Shown here: positions 1-6,137 of the stretch, one piece after another
Layout: the number at the start of each line of letters is the position of its first letter
Position numbering within the stretch: position 1 is the first letter of the stretch
DNA from: Vampirovibrionales bacterium
GTDB lineage: Bacteria > Cyanobacteriota > Vampirovibrionia > Vampirovibrionales > JAGQHJ01
DNA length: 7,314 nt
Direction: 5' to 3'
NCBI GenBank assembly: GCA_025451145.1
Contig: JANWKX010000053.1
Coordinates: 1-7,314 of the forward strand
Made by a program: the position numbers and the translations under genes
Notes under the pieces: model-generated
What the model was told of the DNA's origin: nothing
Databases searched by the model: none
The model's input: the letters and a program-made list of their open reading frames with translations, nothing else

Positions 1-111
1 GCCATTAAGTGCTTGGCCTGCTGCATTGTAGCCATCAACATCTTTCTTAGATAGAATGCCAGTCGAATCCACAATTGTGACTCCGGAGAAGCGAGGGCCG
101 ATGCTTGTCAT
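1..111 (-). CDS. hypothetical protein with N-terminal RFSG tag, 5' part only
   Basis: Thirty-seven codons are visible on the minus strand before the gene leaves the window at base 1. The frame is open throughout and begins with ATG at 111-109. A good ribosome binding site, AAAGGA (complement of 121-126), sits 9 nt upstream, and a sigma70-like promoter lies further up at 159-187, so this is a convincing gene start although only a fragment is present. The product starts MTSIGPRFSG. R7-F8-S9-G10 matches the tag found near the N-terminus of most other proteins here. The following residues (about 11-37) are polar and glycine-rich, with no signal peptide and no domain that I recognise. Function is unknown; the rest of the protein is needed to say more. 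Confidence 0.72.
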   Translation of the reverse strand, partial: MTSIGPRFSGVTIVDSTGILSKKDVDGYNAAGQALNG

Positions 112-120
112 GATTTAAAT

Positions 121-187
121 TCCTTTCTTGGTATGACCTGACAAATAATTAATGATCATTTTTATCTAATGGGTAAACGACCGTCAA
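121..187 (-). promoter_or_regulatory. sigma70-like promoter and RBS for the gene starting at 111
   Basis: Read on the minus strand there is a TTGACG -35 box (complement of 182-187, five of six consensus bases), a 17-nt spacer and a TAAAAA -10 box (complement of 159-164, four of six). The RBS AAAGGA at 121-126 follows, giving a short leader of about 40 nt. A perfect 10-bp palindrome, AATGATCATT (151-160), overlaps the -10 box and the expected start point and could be an operator. Boxes are seen directly; promoter activity is inferred. Confidence 0.5.
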
Positions 188-352
188 GTTCAAAAGTTGC
201 GCTGAGATATCCATTGGATTCATAATTCGATACAAAAATTGTAAAAAGGTCACAATGTTATCTCGTTTTGGCAATTTTGGATCTTGAGGATCGTTATAGA
301 GGTCCCTCTCGTTTTCTAGGCAAAATTGAGGGCTTAGTGGGATCTCAATGAC

Positions 353-357
353 AGGAG
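353..357 (+). promoter_or_regulatory. RBS that fixes the start of the 366 gene
   Basis: AGGAG lies 8 nt before the ATG at 366. It also lies downstream of an in-frame ATG at 348, so it cannot serve that upstream codon. The start at 366 is therefore preferred over the six-residue-longer reading. Confidence 0.75.
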
Positions 358-365
358 AAGTGTCC

Positions 366-737
366 ATGGATATTCGTTTCTCGGGCTTAAAATGCGATCA
401 TCTTGCTTGGGGGCTATCCAGGCAATTAAAGCAGGCGGCGAACTCGCCGGAAGGCAAGGCGGCATTGGCGTATCTTGAAGATCAAGGTTTTGATGTCAAA
501 TTGACCCAGTACAAAGGGGATCCGGATCAGTTGCATGCTTCATTCAGTCCCATTCCTGGAAAAAACCACCCCATGGTAACCAAGGTCGAGTGGCCGGTTG
601 TCTTAAATCTTGGCTCTGGTCGTAAGACGCCGCTACAGATTATTCAGGACGCTGCCGCCACGCTTAAGGATGTCCTGACACGGGAAAAGGTATTGGCGGT
701 CATGTTCGCTCCCCCTTCGGAAGAAAGCGCCGACTAA
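366..737 (+). CDS. small hypothetical protein with N-terminal RFSG tag
   Basis: The product is 123 residues from the ATG at 366, which has an AGGAG 8 nt upstream; an in-frame ATG at 348 would add six residues but has no RBS. The protein starts MDIRFSG, so the tag (R4-F5-S6-G7) is at the very N-terminus. The remainder appears soluble and mixed alpha/beta: a helix near 15-40, a likely strand/turn stretch at 43-82, and an amphipathic helix at 88-108. There is no signal peptide, membrane segment or recognisable catalytic motif. A strong intrinsic terminator (759-787) follows the stop, and the GNAT gene converges from the other side, so it is probably monocistronic on its 3' side. No convincing promoter was found in 190-350. 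Family not recognised; function unknown. Confidence 0.82.
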   Translation: MDIRFSGLKCDHLAWGLSRQLKQAANSPEGKAALAYLEDQGFDVKLTQYKGDPDQLHASFSPIPGKNHPMVTKVEWPVVLNLGSGRKTPLQIIQDAAATLKDVLTREKVLAVMFAPPSEESAD

Positions 738-758
738 TACGACTACTTGTAAAAGCTT

Positions 759-787
759 AAAAGCGCCAGAGCCCTCTGGCGTTTTTT
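759..787. terminator. bidirectional intrinsic terminator between convergent genes
   Basis: CGCCAGAG (764-771) and CTCTGGCG (774-781) are perfect complements, so a stem of at least 7 bp closes on a small loop. TTTTTT follows at 782-787. On the opposite strand the same stem is followed by CTTTTAAG. It lies 21 nt after the stop of the 366 gene and 33 nt past the stop of the convergent acetyltransferase gene, so it can serve both. Confidence 0.88.
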
Positions 788-820
788 GGCCAGGGCTCAA
801 AAATCCCAAATTAATTGCCA

Positions 821-1648
821 TTATTTTAAAGGCCTTGCCAGTTGATACACGTTTTGGGACTGAGTCTTATCATCGGAATAAACCGTGTAATGTTCCCGCC
901 ACTCCAGTCCGAGCTTGGCCAAAATCGGTTTTGCCCATTCAAATTGTCCTAATTTTTCGATATCAATCCCAAGATGCCTCAATGTTTCTACACGGGGATT
1001 CGGCACATAAGATGAAACGAATTTAAATCCAAATTGTTGATACAACCGTATGGCATGGGGATTACTCGCGTGTAGGATTATCTGGTTCAGATTTCCCCAA
1101 TTTTTGGCCTGCTGAAGGATATTTTTAACCATCCAGGTGCCTATACCTTTTTGCTGATATTGGGGATCAACGTATAACAGATTTAAGATGAATGGGTAGT
1201 CATCCGGATTGATATCCTCATTCAAAGGGCGTCGTAGTTCCGTGTAGGCAATTACCTGGCCTCGCTGGTTTTTAACCACAATCCCGACAAGGCGTTCGTT
1301 TCCAGGAAAACTATATCTTAATCCTCTGTCAAACTCTTCTTCCAGATAACTGGCGGAATCTGCCGATTGAATCTCTCCCACATCATCCTGGGCCCGCTTG
1401 ATCATGCCGCAAATCTGTCGAATCAGACTGGTATTCAGATCCTTTGGGCTCAATATTGAAATTTGGCAATCTTTTACAGGGAATGGATCGGAAATGGCCT
1501 TGGCCTTTGTTGGAAATCGGTAAGTGACTTTGCAGGTTTGCCCGCTAAACCGATCGATTGAGGATGAGCGCCTGGCCACAGCTGAAACATTCGGCCTGGC
1601 AGTTTGGATTTGAGGTGTTATCAAGTCGTGGTGCCGGATGGTAACCAA
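821..1648 (-). CDS. GNAT-family N-acetyltransferase with tagged N-terminal extension
   Basis: The product is 275 residues and probably transfers an acetyl group from acetyl-CoA to an amine; the substrate is unknown. The GNAT fold spans roughly residues 61-213. The acetyl-CoA pyrophosphate loop is seen as Q165-Q-K-G-I-G170 after the strand LLYVDPQY, and motif B as N196-P-H-A-I-R-L-Y-Q-Q-F-G-F208. About 60 residues precede the domain. They are basic and Ser/Pro/Gln-containing and carry R33-F-S-G36, the tag shared with its neighbours. A further 60-residue tail (214-275) follows and may shape the substrate site. The start is TTG at 1648, supported by AAAGGA 7 nt upstream. It converges on the 366 gene and shares its terminator. 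The GNAT call is firm; specificity cannot be predicted. Confidence 0.9.
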   Translation of the reverse strand: MVTIRHHDLITPQIQTARPNVSAVARRSSSIDRFSGQTCKVTYRFPTKAKAISDPFPVKDCQISILSPKDLNTSLIRQICGMIKRAQDDVGEIQSADSASYLEEEFDRGLRYSFPGNERLVGIVVKNQRGQVIAYTELRRPLNEDINPDDYPFILNLLYVDPQYQQKGIGTWMVKNILQQAKNWGNLNQIILHASNPHAIRLYQQFGFKFVSSYVPNPRVETLRHLGIDIEKLGQFEWAKPILAKLGLEWREHYTVYSDDKTQSQNVYQLARPLK

Positions 1649-1655
1649 GGGGCTA

Positions 1656-1661
1656 TCCTTT
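1656..1661 (-). promoter_or_regulatory. RBS supporting the TTG start of the acetyltransferase
   Basis: On the minus strand AAAGGA ends 7 nt before the TTG at 1648. No in-frame ATG or GTG with a comparable site is close by, and the codons from TTG onward include the RFSG tag, so TTG is the likely start. Confidence 0.65.
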
Positions 1662-1674
1662 TCCTAAAAAACAG

Positions 1675-1706
1675 ATAATAACTGAATGAAACCCTACCAA
1701 ATTCAA
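1675..1706 (-). promoter_or_regulatory. weak promoter candidate for the acetyltransferase
   Basis: On the minus strand there is a TATTAT -10-like box (complement of 1675-1680, five of six bases) with TTGAAT (complement of 1701-1706) upstream. The 20-nt spacing is longer than ideal. The remaining bases up to the flavoprotein stop at 1926 contain only short imperfect repeats, including an imperfect hairpin at 1790-1809, and no gene that I accept. Confidence 0.3.
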
Positions 1707-1925
1707 AATTGCCGATGGTTTTAACATCAGGTTGGGCATCCAGTTAATGGCTCATTAGTCCTGATGGGCCTGGGTACTCTAAAGGTGACCAGAGGGTTAC
1801 TAACCTCTGTTGCGGAAAATTTGTTTCACCTGTGCTGGCTGCCCAGAGGCCGCTCATGGCAGTGATAGGCTCTGAATCCTCATTTTGACTTTTATTAATG
1901 CCCTCAACAGAAGTTACTAATAGAC

Positions 1926-2918
1926 TCAATGTGGAACTTGTGGCGGCGCTTGTGATAGCTCAAGCCGAAGCATATTCTGGACGCGTTTATCAAACAGGGT
2001 CCATGCCACTTCCATCCCATGGGCCGCGGCGGCAGTGACCTGCTTGCGGGATTTTGTACACAAGTCACCAATGGCGTAAATATGAGGCACATTGGTTTCA
2101 AATCGATCGTTCACTTGAATATAGCCCCGAATATCGGTATAAACCCCCAATTGCTGGGCAAGTTCGCTACGCGGATGCTGATACTGGGAGGGGACATACA
2201 AAAACTTTATATCCAGGGCTTGGCCATCTGCCAGGACTACGCTATCCAGGCGTGGCGCAGGGCCGACCAGCTCACTGATTCTTTGCTCGAAGACGGGAAT
2301 TTGGAAGCGATCAAAAAACGGTTCAATTTTTTCCCTGGCCGACCATTCGCATGGGTGACCGTGGGTCAAAAAATAAAGCTTTGGTGTAAATAAATGCAGG
2401 CGTAAGGCCTGTTCCACCGCAAAATCATCATGGCCAATGACACCGGCTGGTTTGTCTTGGGCCTCCTTGCCGTTGACATCGACAGACCAAAAGAGGGAAT
2501 GCCCAATAAAGTGCTTGGCGTCCGGCAGCGTGCTCCAATCATCCTGGATACCGAGCGCAAAGATGAGATTCTCCGTAAAGAACTGGCCTTCCTCACAGTG
2601 CACGATAAAACCATCACCCGCATTGGTGACGGCGATGGCCTTGTCCATTCTGTAGGTGCATCCAGCATTTTGAGCCTGGCTGATGCCCCGCCATTTGAGT
2701 TCCTGACGGTTAATCCCGTTGGGGAATCCGAGAACGTTGCTGTATATCCCTGGTGAGCTGCTTCTACCGGCTTCCAGCAGATTGTACTCAAGCGGATTTT
2801 GGGGCAGGGTATCCAATAATAAGGTCTTAAATAAAAATCGGCTCAGATAAATGGCGGCGGTTGCTCCCGCCGGACCACCCCCTAAGACAATGACATCATA
2901 GTCCAGGTTTTCTGCCAT
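1926..2918 (-). CDS. thioredoxin-reductase-like FAD oxidoreductase lacking CxxC
   Basis: The product is 330 residues, close to the length of low-molecular-weight thioredoxin reductases. Seen in order: the FAD dinucleotide-binding loop G13-G-G-P-A-G18 after the strand YDVIVL; the LIFALGI strand near 118-124; a second Rossmann-type loop G159-V-I-G-H-D-D-F-A-V-E169; and the flavin-binding YAIGD at 281-285, followed by the AAAAHGMEVA helix. The fold and FAD binding are well supported. Where thioredoxin reductase has its redox CxxC, this protein reads LFWSVDVNG (142-150), with no cysteine. The second nucleotide loop lacks the usual GGGD/GxGxxA glycines, and no HRRxxxR-like NADPH motif is visible. 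It is therefore probably not a classical thioredoxin reductase; electron donor and acceptor are unknown. The ATG at 2918 is chosen because GAGG lies 8 nt upstream; an in-frame GTG at 2927 would add three residues. It lacks the N-terminal F-x-G tag. Confidence 0.88.
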   Translation of the reverse strand: MAENLDYDVIVLGGGPAGATAAIYLSRFLFKTLLLDTLPQNPLEYNLLEAGRSSSPGIYSNVLGFPNGINRQELKWRGISQAQNAGCTYRMDKAIAVTNAGDGFIVHCEEGQFFTENLIFALGIQDDWSTLPDAKHFIGHSLFWSVDVNGKEAQDKPAGVIGHDDFAVEQALRLHLFTPKLYFLTHGHPCEWSAREKIEPFFDRFQIPVFEQRISELVGPAPRLDSVVLADGQALDIKFLYVPSQYQHPRSELAQQLGVYTDIRGYIQVNDRFETNVPHIYAIGDLCTKSRKQVTAAAAHGMEVAWTLFDKRVQNMLRLELSQAPPQVPH

Positions 2919-2926
2919 AAACCTCA

Positions 2927-2930
2927 CCTC
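2927..2930 (-). promoter_or_regulatory. RBS favouring the ATG start of the flavoprotein
   Basis: GAGG on the minus strand ends 8 nt before the ATG at 2918. A second GAGG only 3 nt from the ATG is too close. The competing GTG at 2927 overlaps this site and would rely on an AGGA 9 nt further up, which remains possible. Confidence 0.5.
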
Positions 2931-2971
2931 ACGCTATCCTATAGCCTAATGGTAAAAAGGCTAGTTGACGT

Positions 2972-2992
2972 TCACCAGGTGACTTAATTCAC
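2972..2992. promoter_or_regulatory. palindromic operator-like site in divergent intergenic region
   Basis: TCACCAGGTGA (2972-2982) is a perfect palindrome. It overlaps GTGACTTAATTCAC (2979-2992), a 14-bp palindrome with a single mismatched pair, so related half-sites TTCAC and GTGA recur at short spacing. It lies between the divergently transcribed flavoprotein and 3145 genes, where a repressor or activator site would be expected. No bound regulator can be named. Confidence 0.35.
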
Positions 2993-3082
2993 TTAACTGA
3001 TTTTGTGGGCCTCTGAAACAGACCTATGGGGCGTCGTTTGTAGGTGGCTTAGTCTCAGTATTGCTCAAATCTTAATAATCAC

Positions 3083-3111
3083 TTGAAGTCGGACGGTCTT
3101 TATTTCATTAT
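3083..3111 (+). promoter_or_regulatory. sigma70-like promoter for the 3145 gene
   Basis: TTGAAG (3083-3088), a 17-nt spacer and CATTAT (3106-3111) each match four of six consensus bases. Initiation near 3118 would leave a leader of about 27 nt containing the RBS at 3131-3136. The same TTGAAG box and 17-nt spacer recur before the next gene. Confidence 0.48.
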
Positions 3112-3130
3112 TTTTTGCATTCAGCAATTC

Positions 3131-3136
3131 GAGGGG
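3131..3136 (+). promoter_or_regulatory. RBS that fixes the start of the 3145 gene
   Basis: GAGGGG sits 8 nt before the ATG at 3145. An in-frame TTG at 3115 lies upstream of this site, near the predicted transcription start, and has no RBS of its own. Confidence 0.7.
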
Positions 3137-3144
3137 TATATTCA

Positions 3145-3774
3145 ATGAACAGCCTTCAGTTCAATGGGGGGCAGACTCGTGTGAATCCATATCAGCGCGC
3201 CCTTCAGAGACAAACGCCCTTGACCTTTCGGGGGGCGATATCTGACCAATTAATGGCCGAAACGGCAAAAGCCAGGGTAAATAATCAATTGGCGGCTCTC
3301 AGGAAAGATTATGGTGAAGGGGTTACGGGTAAGTTGGTTATTGCGCTCATTGTTGAATTGATAGATGAAAGTAATGCAAAGCGAAAAGTAGTCTATAAAC
3401 AAGAAATGGCTAAATATCGTCAGCTTAGGGATAAGTATGATCGCAAGCCGGTCCTTTTAAAATGGGTGATTAAAAAGCCTACTAAACCCACTTTGGAACT
3501 GGTAAAGAGTGTGCTGTTGAGTTCTATTTTTAATCATTTTTCAACACCCCATGAACGCAGTGGCCAATTTGAAGACTCACCCCGCCTTGATGCGGCGCAA
3601 GATGCCCTGAATGCTTTAAAATCGGAAGGTTTGATATCCGGCGGCGGTGATCTTGATAATCATGCCGTATTCTGGGGCCTATATGTACATTTGAGTGATG
3701 TTGCCCGTGAGCGACTGGCACAGCTCCAAGCCGAAGGCCAATCCAATTCTGAATCTAACGAAGCGACAGGTTGA
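3145..3774 (+). CDS. hypothetical protein with double F-x-G leader and winged-helix-like C-terminus
   Basis: The product is 209 residues from the ATG at 3145, with GAGGGG 8 nt upstream. The first 30 residues carry no acidic side chain, are rich in Arg, Gln and Asn, and contain two tag-like sites: Q5-F6-N7-G8 and T27-F28-R29-G30. Residues about 35-110 are mainly helical and strongly basic, with many Lys/Arg at 79-114. The C-terminal part (about 115-195) has a winged-helix-like order: a helix ending IFNHF, a helix DAAQDALNALKSEGLI (149-164), a loop, then a strand HAVFWGLYVHLS leading into a final helix. The last 12 residues are polar. Nucleic-acid binding or a structural winged helix is an inference; no named family is recognised. 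It has its own promoter and lies divergent to the flavoprotein gene. Confidence 0.83.
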   Translation: MNSLQFNGGQTRVNPYQRALQRQTPLTFRGAISDQLMAETAKARVNNQLAALRKDYGEGVTGKLVIALIVELIDESNAKRKVVYKQEMAKYRQLRDKYDRKPVLLKWVIKKPTKPTLELVKSVLLSSIFNHFSTPHERSGQFEDSPRLDAAQDALNALKSEGLISGGGDLDNHAVFWGLYVHLSDVARERLAQLQAEGQSNSESNEATG

Positions 3775-3826
3775 GCTTTTTTCTACGAAAGCCCTCCTAT
3801 TCACTTTTTATTTCCCACAGGACGTC

Positions 3827-3855
3827 TTGAAGCGCCAGAGGCTTTGTCTGATAAT
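3827..3855 (+). promoter_or_regulatory. sigma70-like promoter for the 3919 gene
   Basis: TTGAAG (3827-3832, four of six bases), a 17-nt spacer and GATAAT (3850-3855, five of six) make the best promoter match in the window. The leader would be near 57 nt, with the RBS GGGAG at 3907-3911. It indicates that the 3919 gene need not be read from the upstream promoter. Confidence 0.55.
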
Positions 3856-3918
3856 TTGTGGATGCTAAGGATGGTCAGCCTCTTATTCATATTAATCAGT
3901 TGAAGCGGGAGATTATCA

Positions 3919-4473
3919 ATGCACGTTCCAGCCCTTCGTTTTGGCAGCATTACCAAAGCGGTCTTAAAGAATGAGCCTCGATATGAGGATTTTTCCTTTG
4001 CCGAGGATGAAAAATTGCCACCTGGCGTTGAAGTCCTGGGATATCGCAATAAAAAAGCCTATGAAGAAGGCCTTCGAGAGGCCCATGCCAAATATCGACA
4101 GGCCATTGACGCGCACCTTTCCAAATTAGCCAAAGATCATGCCCATGATCCCAACTACCATGCCGCAGCCATCCCGTTATGGGGCGGGACGTTAATTGTG
4201 GATGGCCCTGACTTCGATGCCTTGGGGCGGGATCTGCTTTTGAGTCAGCAGCATTTTTTAAGCGCCTTTGAAGCCATTCATTTGAGAAACCCGGATGATT
4301 TCAGAGCCGCTTCCGTCGAGCAATTGGCTGCAGAGCCGGTGCCGGTCGCCTACAACTGGGCGAATGCCTATGCCCTGAATTTTGTGCTTAAAAATACCCT
4401 TGGCCAGGCCGAGAGCGAAACCTACCAGGCGTATTTAAACAAGGCCACCAAAACCTTGGATATCACGGTTTAG
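3919..4473 (+). CDS. hypothetical protein with N-terminal RFGS tag
   Basis: The product is 184 residues. The ATG at 3919 has GGGAG 7 nt upstream and a promoter candidate at 3827-3855. The tag is close to the N-terminus: L6-R7-F8-G9-S10. After it comes an acidic, loop-rich stretch (19-40), then a long charged helix (45-74) of Lys/Glu/Ala composition, a short beta-like section with PLWGGTLIVDGPDF (86-99), and mainly helical sequence to the end. There is no signal peptide, membrane segment or cysteine, and no catalytic signature that I recognise. Gaps of 144 nt before and 142 nt after suggest that it is an independent unit within the same-strand cluster. Function unknown. Confidence 0.83.
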   Translation: MHVPALRFGSITKAVLKNEPRYEDFSFAEDEKLPPGVEVLGYRNKKAYEEGLREAHAKYRQAIDAHLSKLAKDHAHDPNYHAAAIPLWGGTLIVDGPDFDALGRDLLLSQQHFLSAFEAIHLRNPDDFRAASVEQLAAEPVPVAYNWANAYALNFVLKNTLGQAESETYQAYLNKATKTLDITV

Positions 4474-4566
4474 CCGGTTTTACCGATCTTTAGAAACTGA
4501 AGTTAACATTCGGTCAAAATCAGGCAATTTTTAACCTTCAGAGGTTTCATTTACACGTGATTTAAC

Positions 4567-4595
4567 TTGACGGCTTCAAATCGTAGCTCTGGATT
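4567..4595 (+). promoter_or_regulatory. weak promoter candidate for the 4616 gene
   Basis: TTGACG (4567-4572) matches five of six -35 bases, and 17 nt later TGGATT (4590-4595) matches only three of six -10 bases. It is the only reasonable candidate in the 142-nt gap before the paralogous pair. If used, the leader would be very short, with the RBS AAAGGA at 4598-4603. Confidence 0.28.
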
Positions 4596-4615
4596 CTAAA
4601 GGATATTATTTTTTG

Positions 4616-5290
4616 ATGAACATCCAATCTCACATCTATAGCCCCAAAACCTCAAGAGGGTTCCAACCGGCCACCAAGTATCAGCCTCTACGGGCTGATC
4701 AAGTCCGTTTTGGTGAGGAAAAGCCCAAGCTGCCAGCAGATATCAAGCCCCTCGTTGATCTGTGGAATGAATTTTCCACGATGTCTGGCCCTGGGACTAA
4801 AACCGATACTCAAGCCTGGTTTCAGTCTGCCAGAACCTTCATGACTGGGAAGCTGATACCCGCCCTTCAGGCTTTATCTGATGGCCGATTCTCTGATCCG
4901 GCAGACCCGGCAGTTCAGGGGGCCGTTGAGGATATCGGTCAATGGATACTGACCATCGTTGCCCAATATGGAACGACTGAGGATATTGAACTGGCTTTTC
5001 GTAAGGGGATTAAACTCCATGATGAAACCGGTGACTGGAGTCCCTTGGCGTATGCGGTGATGGCCCATCACTTTGATCCGGTGCAGGGTCGCAATAATGT
5101 CGACCTGTTGCTGAACAGGATGCGGCAGGAAACCCCTGATTTAAGCAACAGCCCGGGGGGTAAAGCGGCTTATGGTGTGGCCATTAAAAACGATGATGAA
5201 ACAATGGCCCTATTACTTGGCGCTTGCCTGGGTAAGTCGGACTTCGAAATCAGAACCAGATTGGCCCTTAGAAGATCAATTCGGCTGTAA
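4616..5290 (+). CDS. tagged ankyrin-like hypothetical protein, paralogue 1
   Basis: The product is 224 residues from the ATG at 4616. The RBS AAAGGA (4598-4603) is 12 nt from this ATG but 9 nt from an in-frame TTG at 4613, so a one-residue-longer form is possible; ATG is chosen because it aligns with the MKIQS start of the next gene. The leader begins MNIQS and ends V30-R31-F32-G33, with a basic, Gln/Pro/Ser-rich composition. The rest is helical and aligns along its length with the neighbouring protein. The conserved C-terminal half (about 117-208) shows AFRKGIK, GD, LLL, TPDL, KAAY, MALLLG and LGKS. The spacing of A/G/LLL positions resembles degenerate ankyrin repeats, which would suggest protein binding, but no full consensus repeat is present. 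Function unknown. Confidence 0.82.
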   Translation: MNIQSHIYSPKTSRGFQPATKYQPLRADQVRFGEEKPKLPADIKPLVDLWNEFSTMSGPGTKTDTQAWFQSARTFMTGKLIPALQALSDGRFSDPADPAVQGAVEDIGQWILTIVAQYGTTEDIELAFRKGIKLHDETGDWSPLAYAVMAHHFDPVQGRNNVDLLLNRMRQETPDLSNSPGGKAAYGVAIKNDDETMALLLGACLGKSDFEIRTRLALRRSIRL

Positions 5291-5348
5291 TGGCAATCCA
5301 TTACGAGTAGACACTAATTCGTTCAGTTAAAAGGGAGAAAGACAACAG

Positions 5349-6122
5349 ATGAAAATTCAATCCGGCCCCAACCCCTACGCATTGATGATGCGTCAGCCAG
5401 GCCTTCAATCCGCCAAAGCCTACGTTAAGCCTCAAGCCATATCCATGGATACGGTCCATTTCGGCCAAGCTAACCCACCAGTGGATCTTCCAGATGAGTT
5501 AAAAGACTTGGACCCTTTACTGGAGGTTTTAAAACCGCCATCCGCGAACCCACAAATTAAGGCTGGTATGACGAACCAGGAGGTTCTTGAGGAATTAAAT
5601 GGTTGGATCCAGGTCAATCGAGACTTTATCCACACCCAATTAAACCCGGTGCTTGAAACCATACCCGATAACCGCTTTGCCCAAACCTCGAAAGACTCCT
5701 TCCTCGCATTTACAATCCAGTACGCCACTGACATGATTGGTGCCCGGATCATGAGCTTAATGGCGATCTTTGGAGAACCGTCGGATTTGAGCCTGGCCCT
5801 TCAAAAAGGGATAAAGCCATATTCCAATGGTGTTTCAGGAGATCCATTGGATTATGTTCTGACCATGCGCTATTTTCATAAACGATTACCCCAGAGTGGC
5901 GAACAATCGTCTGATGGCTCGTTGGAAAAGGCAAAGTTGTTACTGGAAGCCATGAAAAAGGATACACCCGATTTACGGAAAAACGCTTCCGTCAAAGCCG
6001 CCTATCACTTTGCCGTTAAAAAGCATGACCTCGAAATGGCGTTGCTCTTGGGCCAGGCCCTTGGCAAATCCGAGCGCTGGATTCGGTTTAGAAATAACCT
6101 TTATTTATTGGGCGACAGCTAA
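5349..6122 (+). CDS. tagged ankyrin-like hypothetical protein, paralogue 2
   Basis: The product is 257 residues. The ATG at 5349 follows GGGAG (5333-5337) by 11 nt. The leader starts MKIQS and reaches V36-H37-F38-G39; it is Gln/Pro/Ala/Ser-rich with a single acidic residue (D34). The body aligns with the preceding protein: W-x-Q-x-x-R-x-F with a later L-x-P and RF (about 86-110), then ALQKGIK (150-156), GD, KLLLEAM, TPDL (206-209), KAAY (216-219), MALLLG (230-235) and LGKS (238-241). It is about 33 residues longer because of a longer leader and linker and an insert near 183-191. The arrangement indicates tandem duplication followed by strong divergence. It lies 58 nt after paralogue 1 and 15 nt before the next gene, so co-transcription is likely. 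Function unknown; a protein-interaction role is only inferred from the ankyrin-like spacing. Confidence 0.84.
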   Translation: MKIQSGPNPYALMMRQPGLQSAKAYVKPQAISMDTVHFGQANPPVDLPDELKDLDPLLEVLKPPSANPQIKAGMTNQEVLEELNGWIQVNRDFIHTQLNPVLETIPDNRFAQTSKDSFLAFTIQYATDMIGARIMSLMAIFGEPSDLSLALQKGIKPYSNGVSGDPLDYVLTMRYFHKRLPQSGEQSSDGSLEKAKLLLEAMKKDTPDLRKNASVKAAYHFAVKKHDLEMALLLGQALGKSERWIRFRNNLYLLGDS

Positions 6123-6137
6123 AGGAGTTCATTCAAC

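Noticed and set aside
197..226. TTGCGC and CATAAT with 18-nt spacing as promoter for the 366 gene
   Set aside because: The -10 box is good but the -35 box matches only three of six bases, and the leader would be about 130 nt. Another pair, TTGGCA (268-273) and TATAGA (295-300), has a spacer of 21 nt. Neither is convincing.
149..367. 72-codon minus-strand open frame upstream of the gene at 111
   Set aside because: It has no RBS before its ATG at 367, it covers the sigma70-like promoter at 159-187, and it would abut the well-supported plus-strand start at 366 head to head. The frame is probably fortuitous.
1790..1809. Imperfect hairpin around GGTTACTAACC as terminator of the flavoprotein gene
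   Set aside because: The stem contains a bulge and there is no T-tract on either strand.
1744..1929. 61-codon minus-strand frame whose TTG overlaps the flavoprotein stop
   Set aside because: The overlap suggests translational coupling, but the start is TTG without a Shine-Dalgarno site, the product has no recognisable pattern and no F-x-G tag, and the region holds short repeats typical of non-coding DNA. A very small gene cannot be fully excluded.
2019..2791. Several long open frames on both strands within the flavoprotein gene
   Set aside because: They overlap a gene with clear FAD-binding motifs along its whole length and have no motifs of their own, so they are shadow frames.
3775..3800. 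GCTTT…AAAGC after the 3145 gene as terminator
   Set aside because: The stem is only 5 bp and the T-run lies inside the loop rather than after the stem.
3830..3850. Copy of AAGCGCCAGAG, the left arm of the terminator at 761-771
   Set aside because: The right arm and U-tract are missing here, and the bases fall inside the spacer of the promoter at 3827-3855, so it is not a terminator; the 11-base match may be chance.
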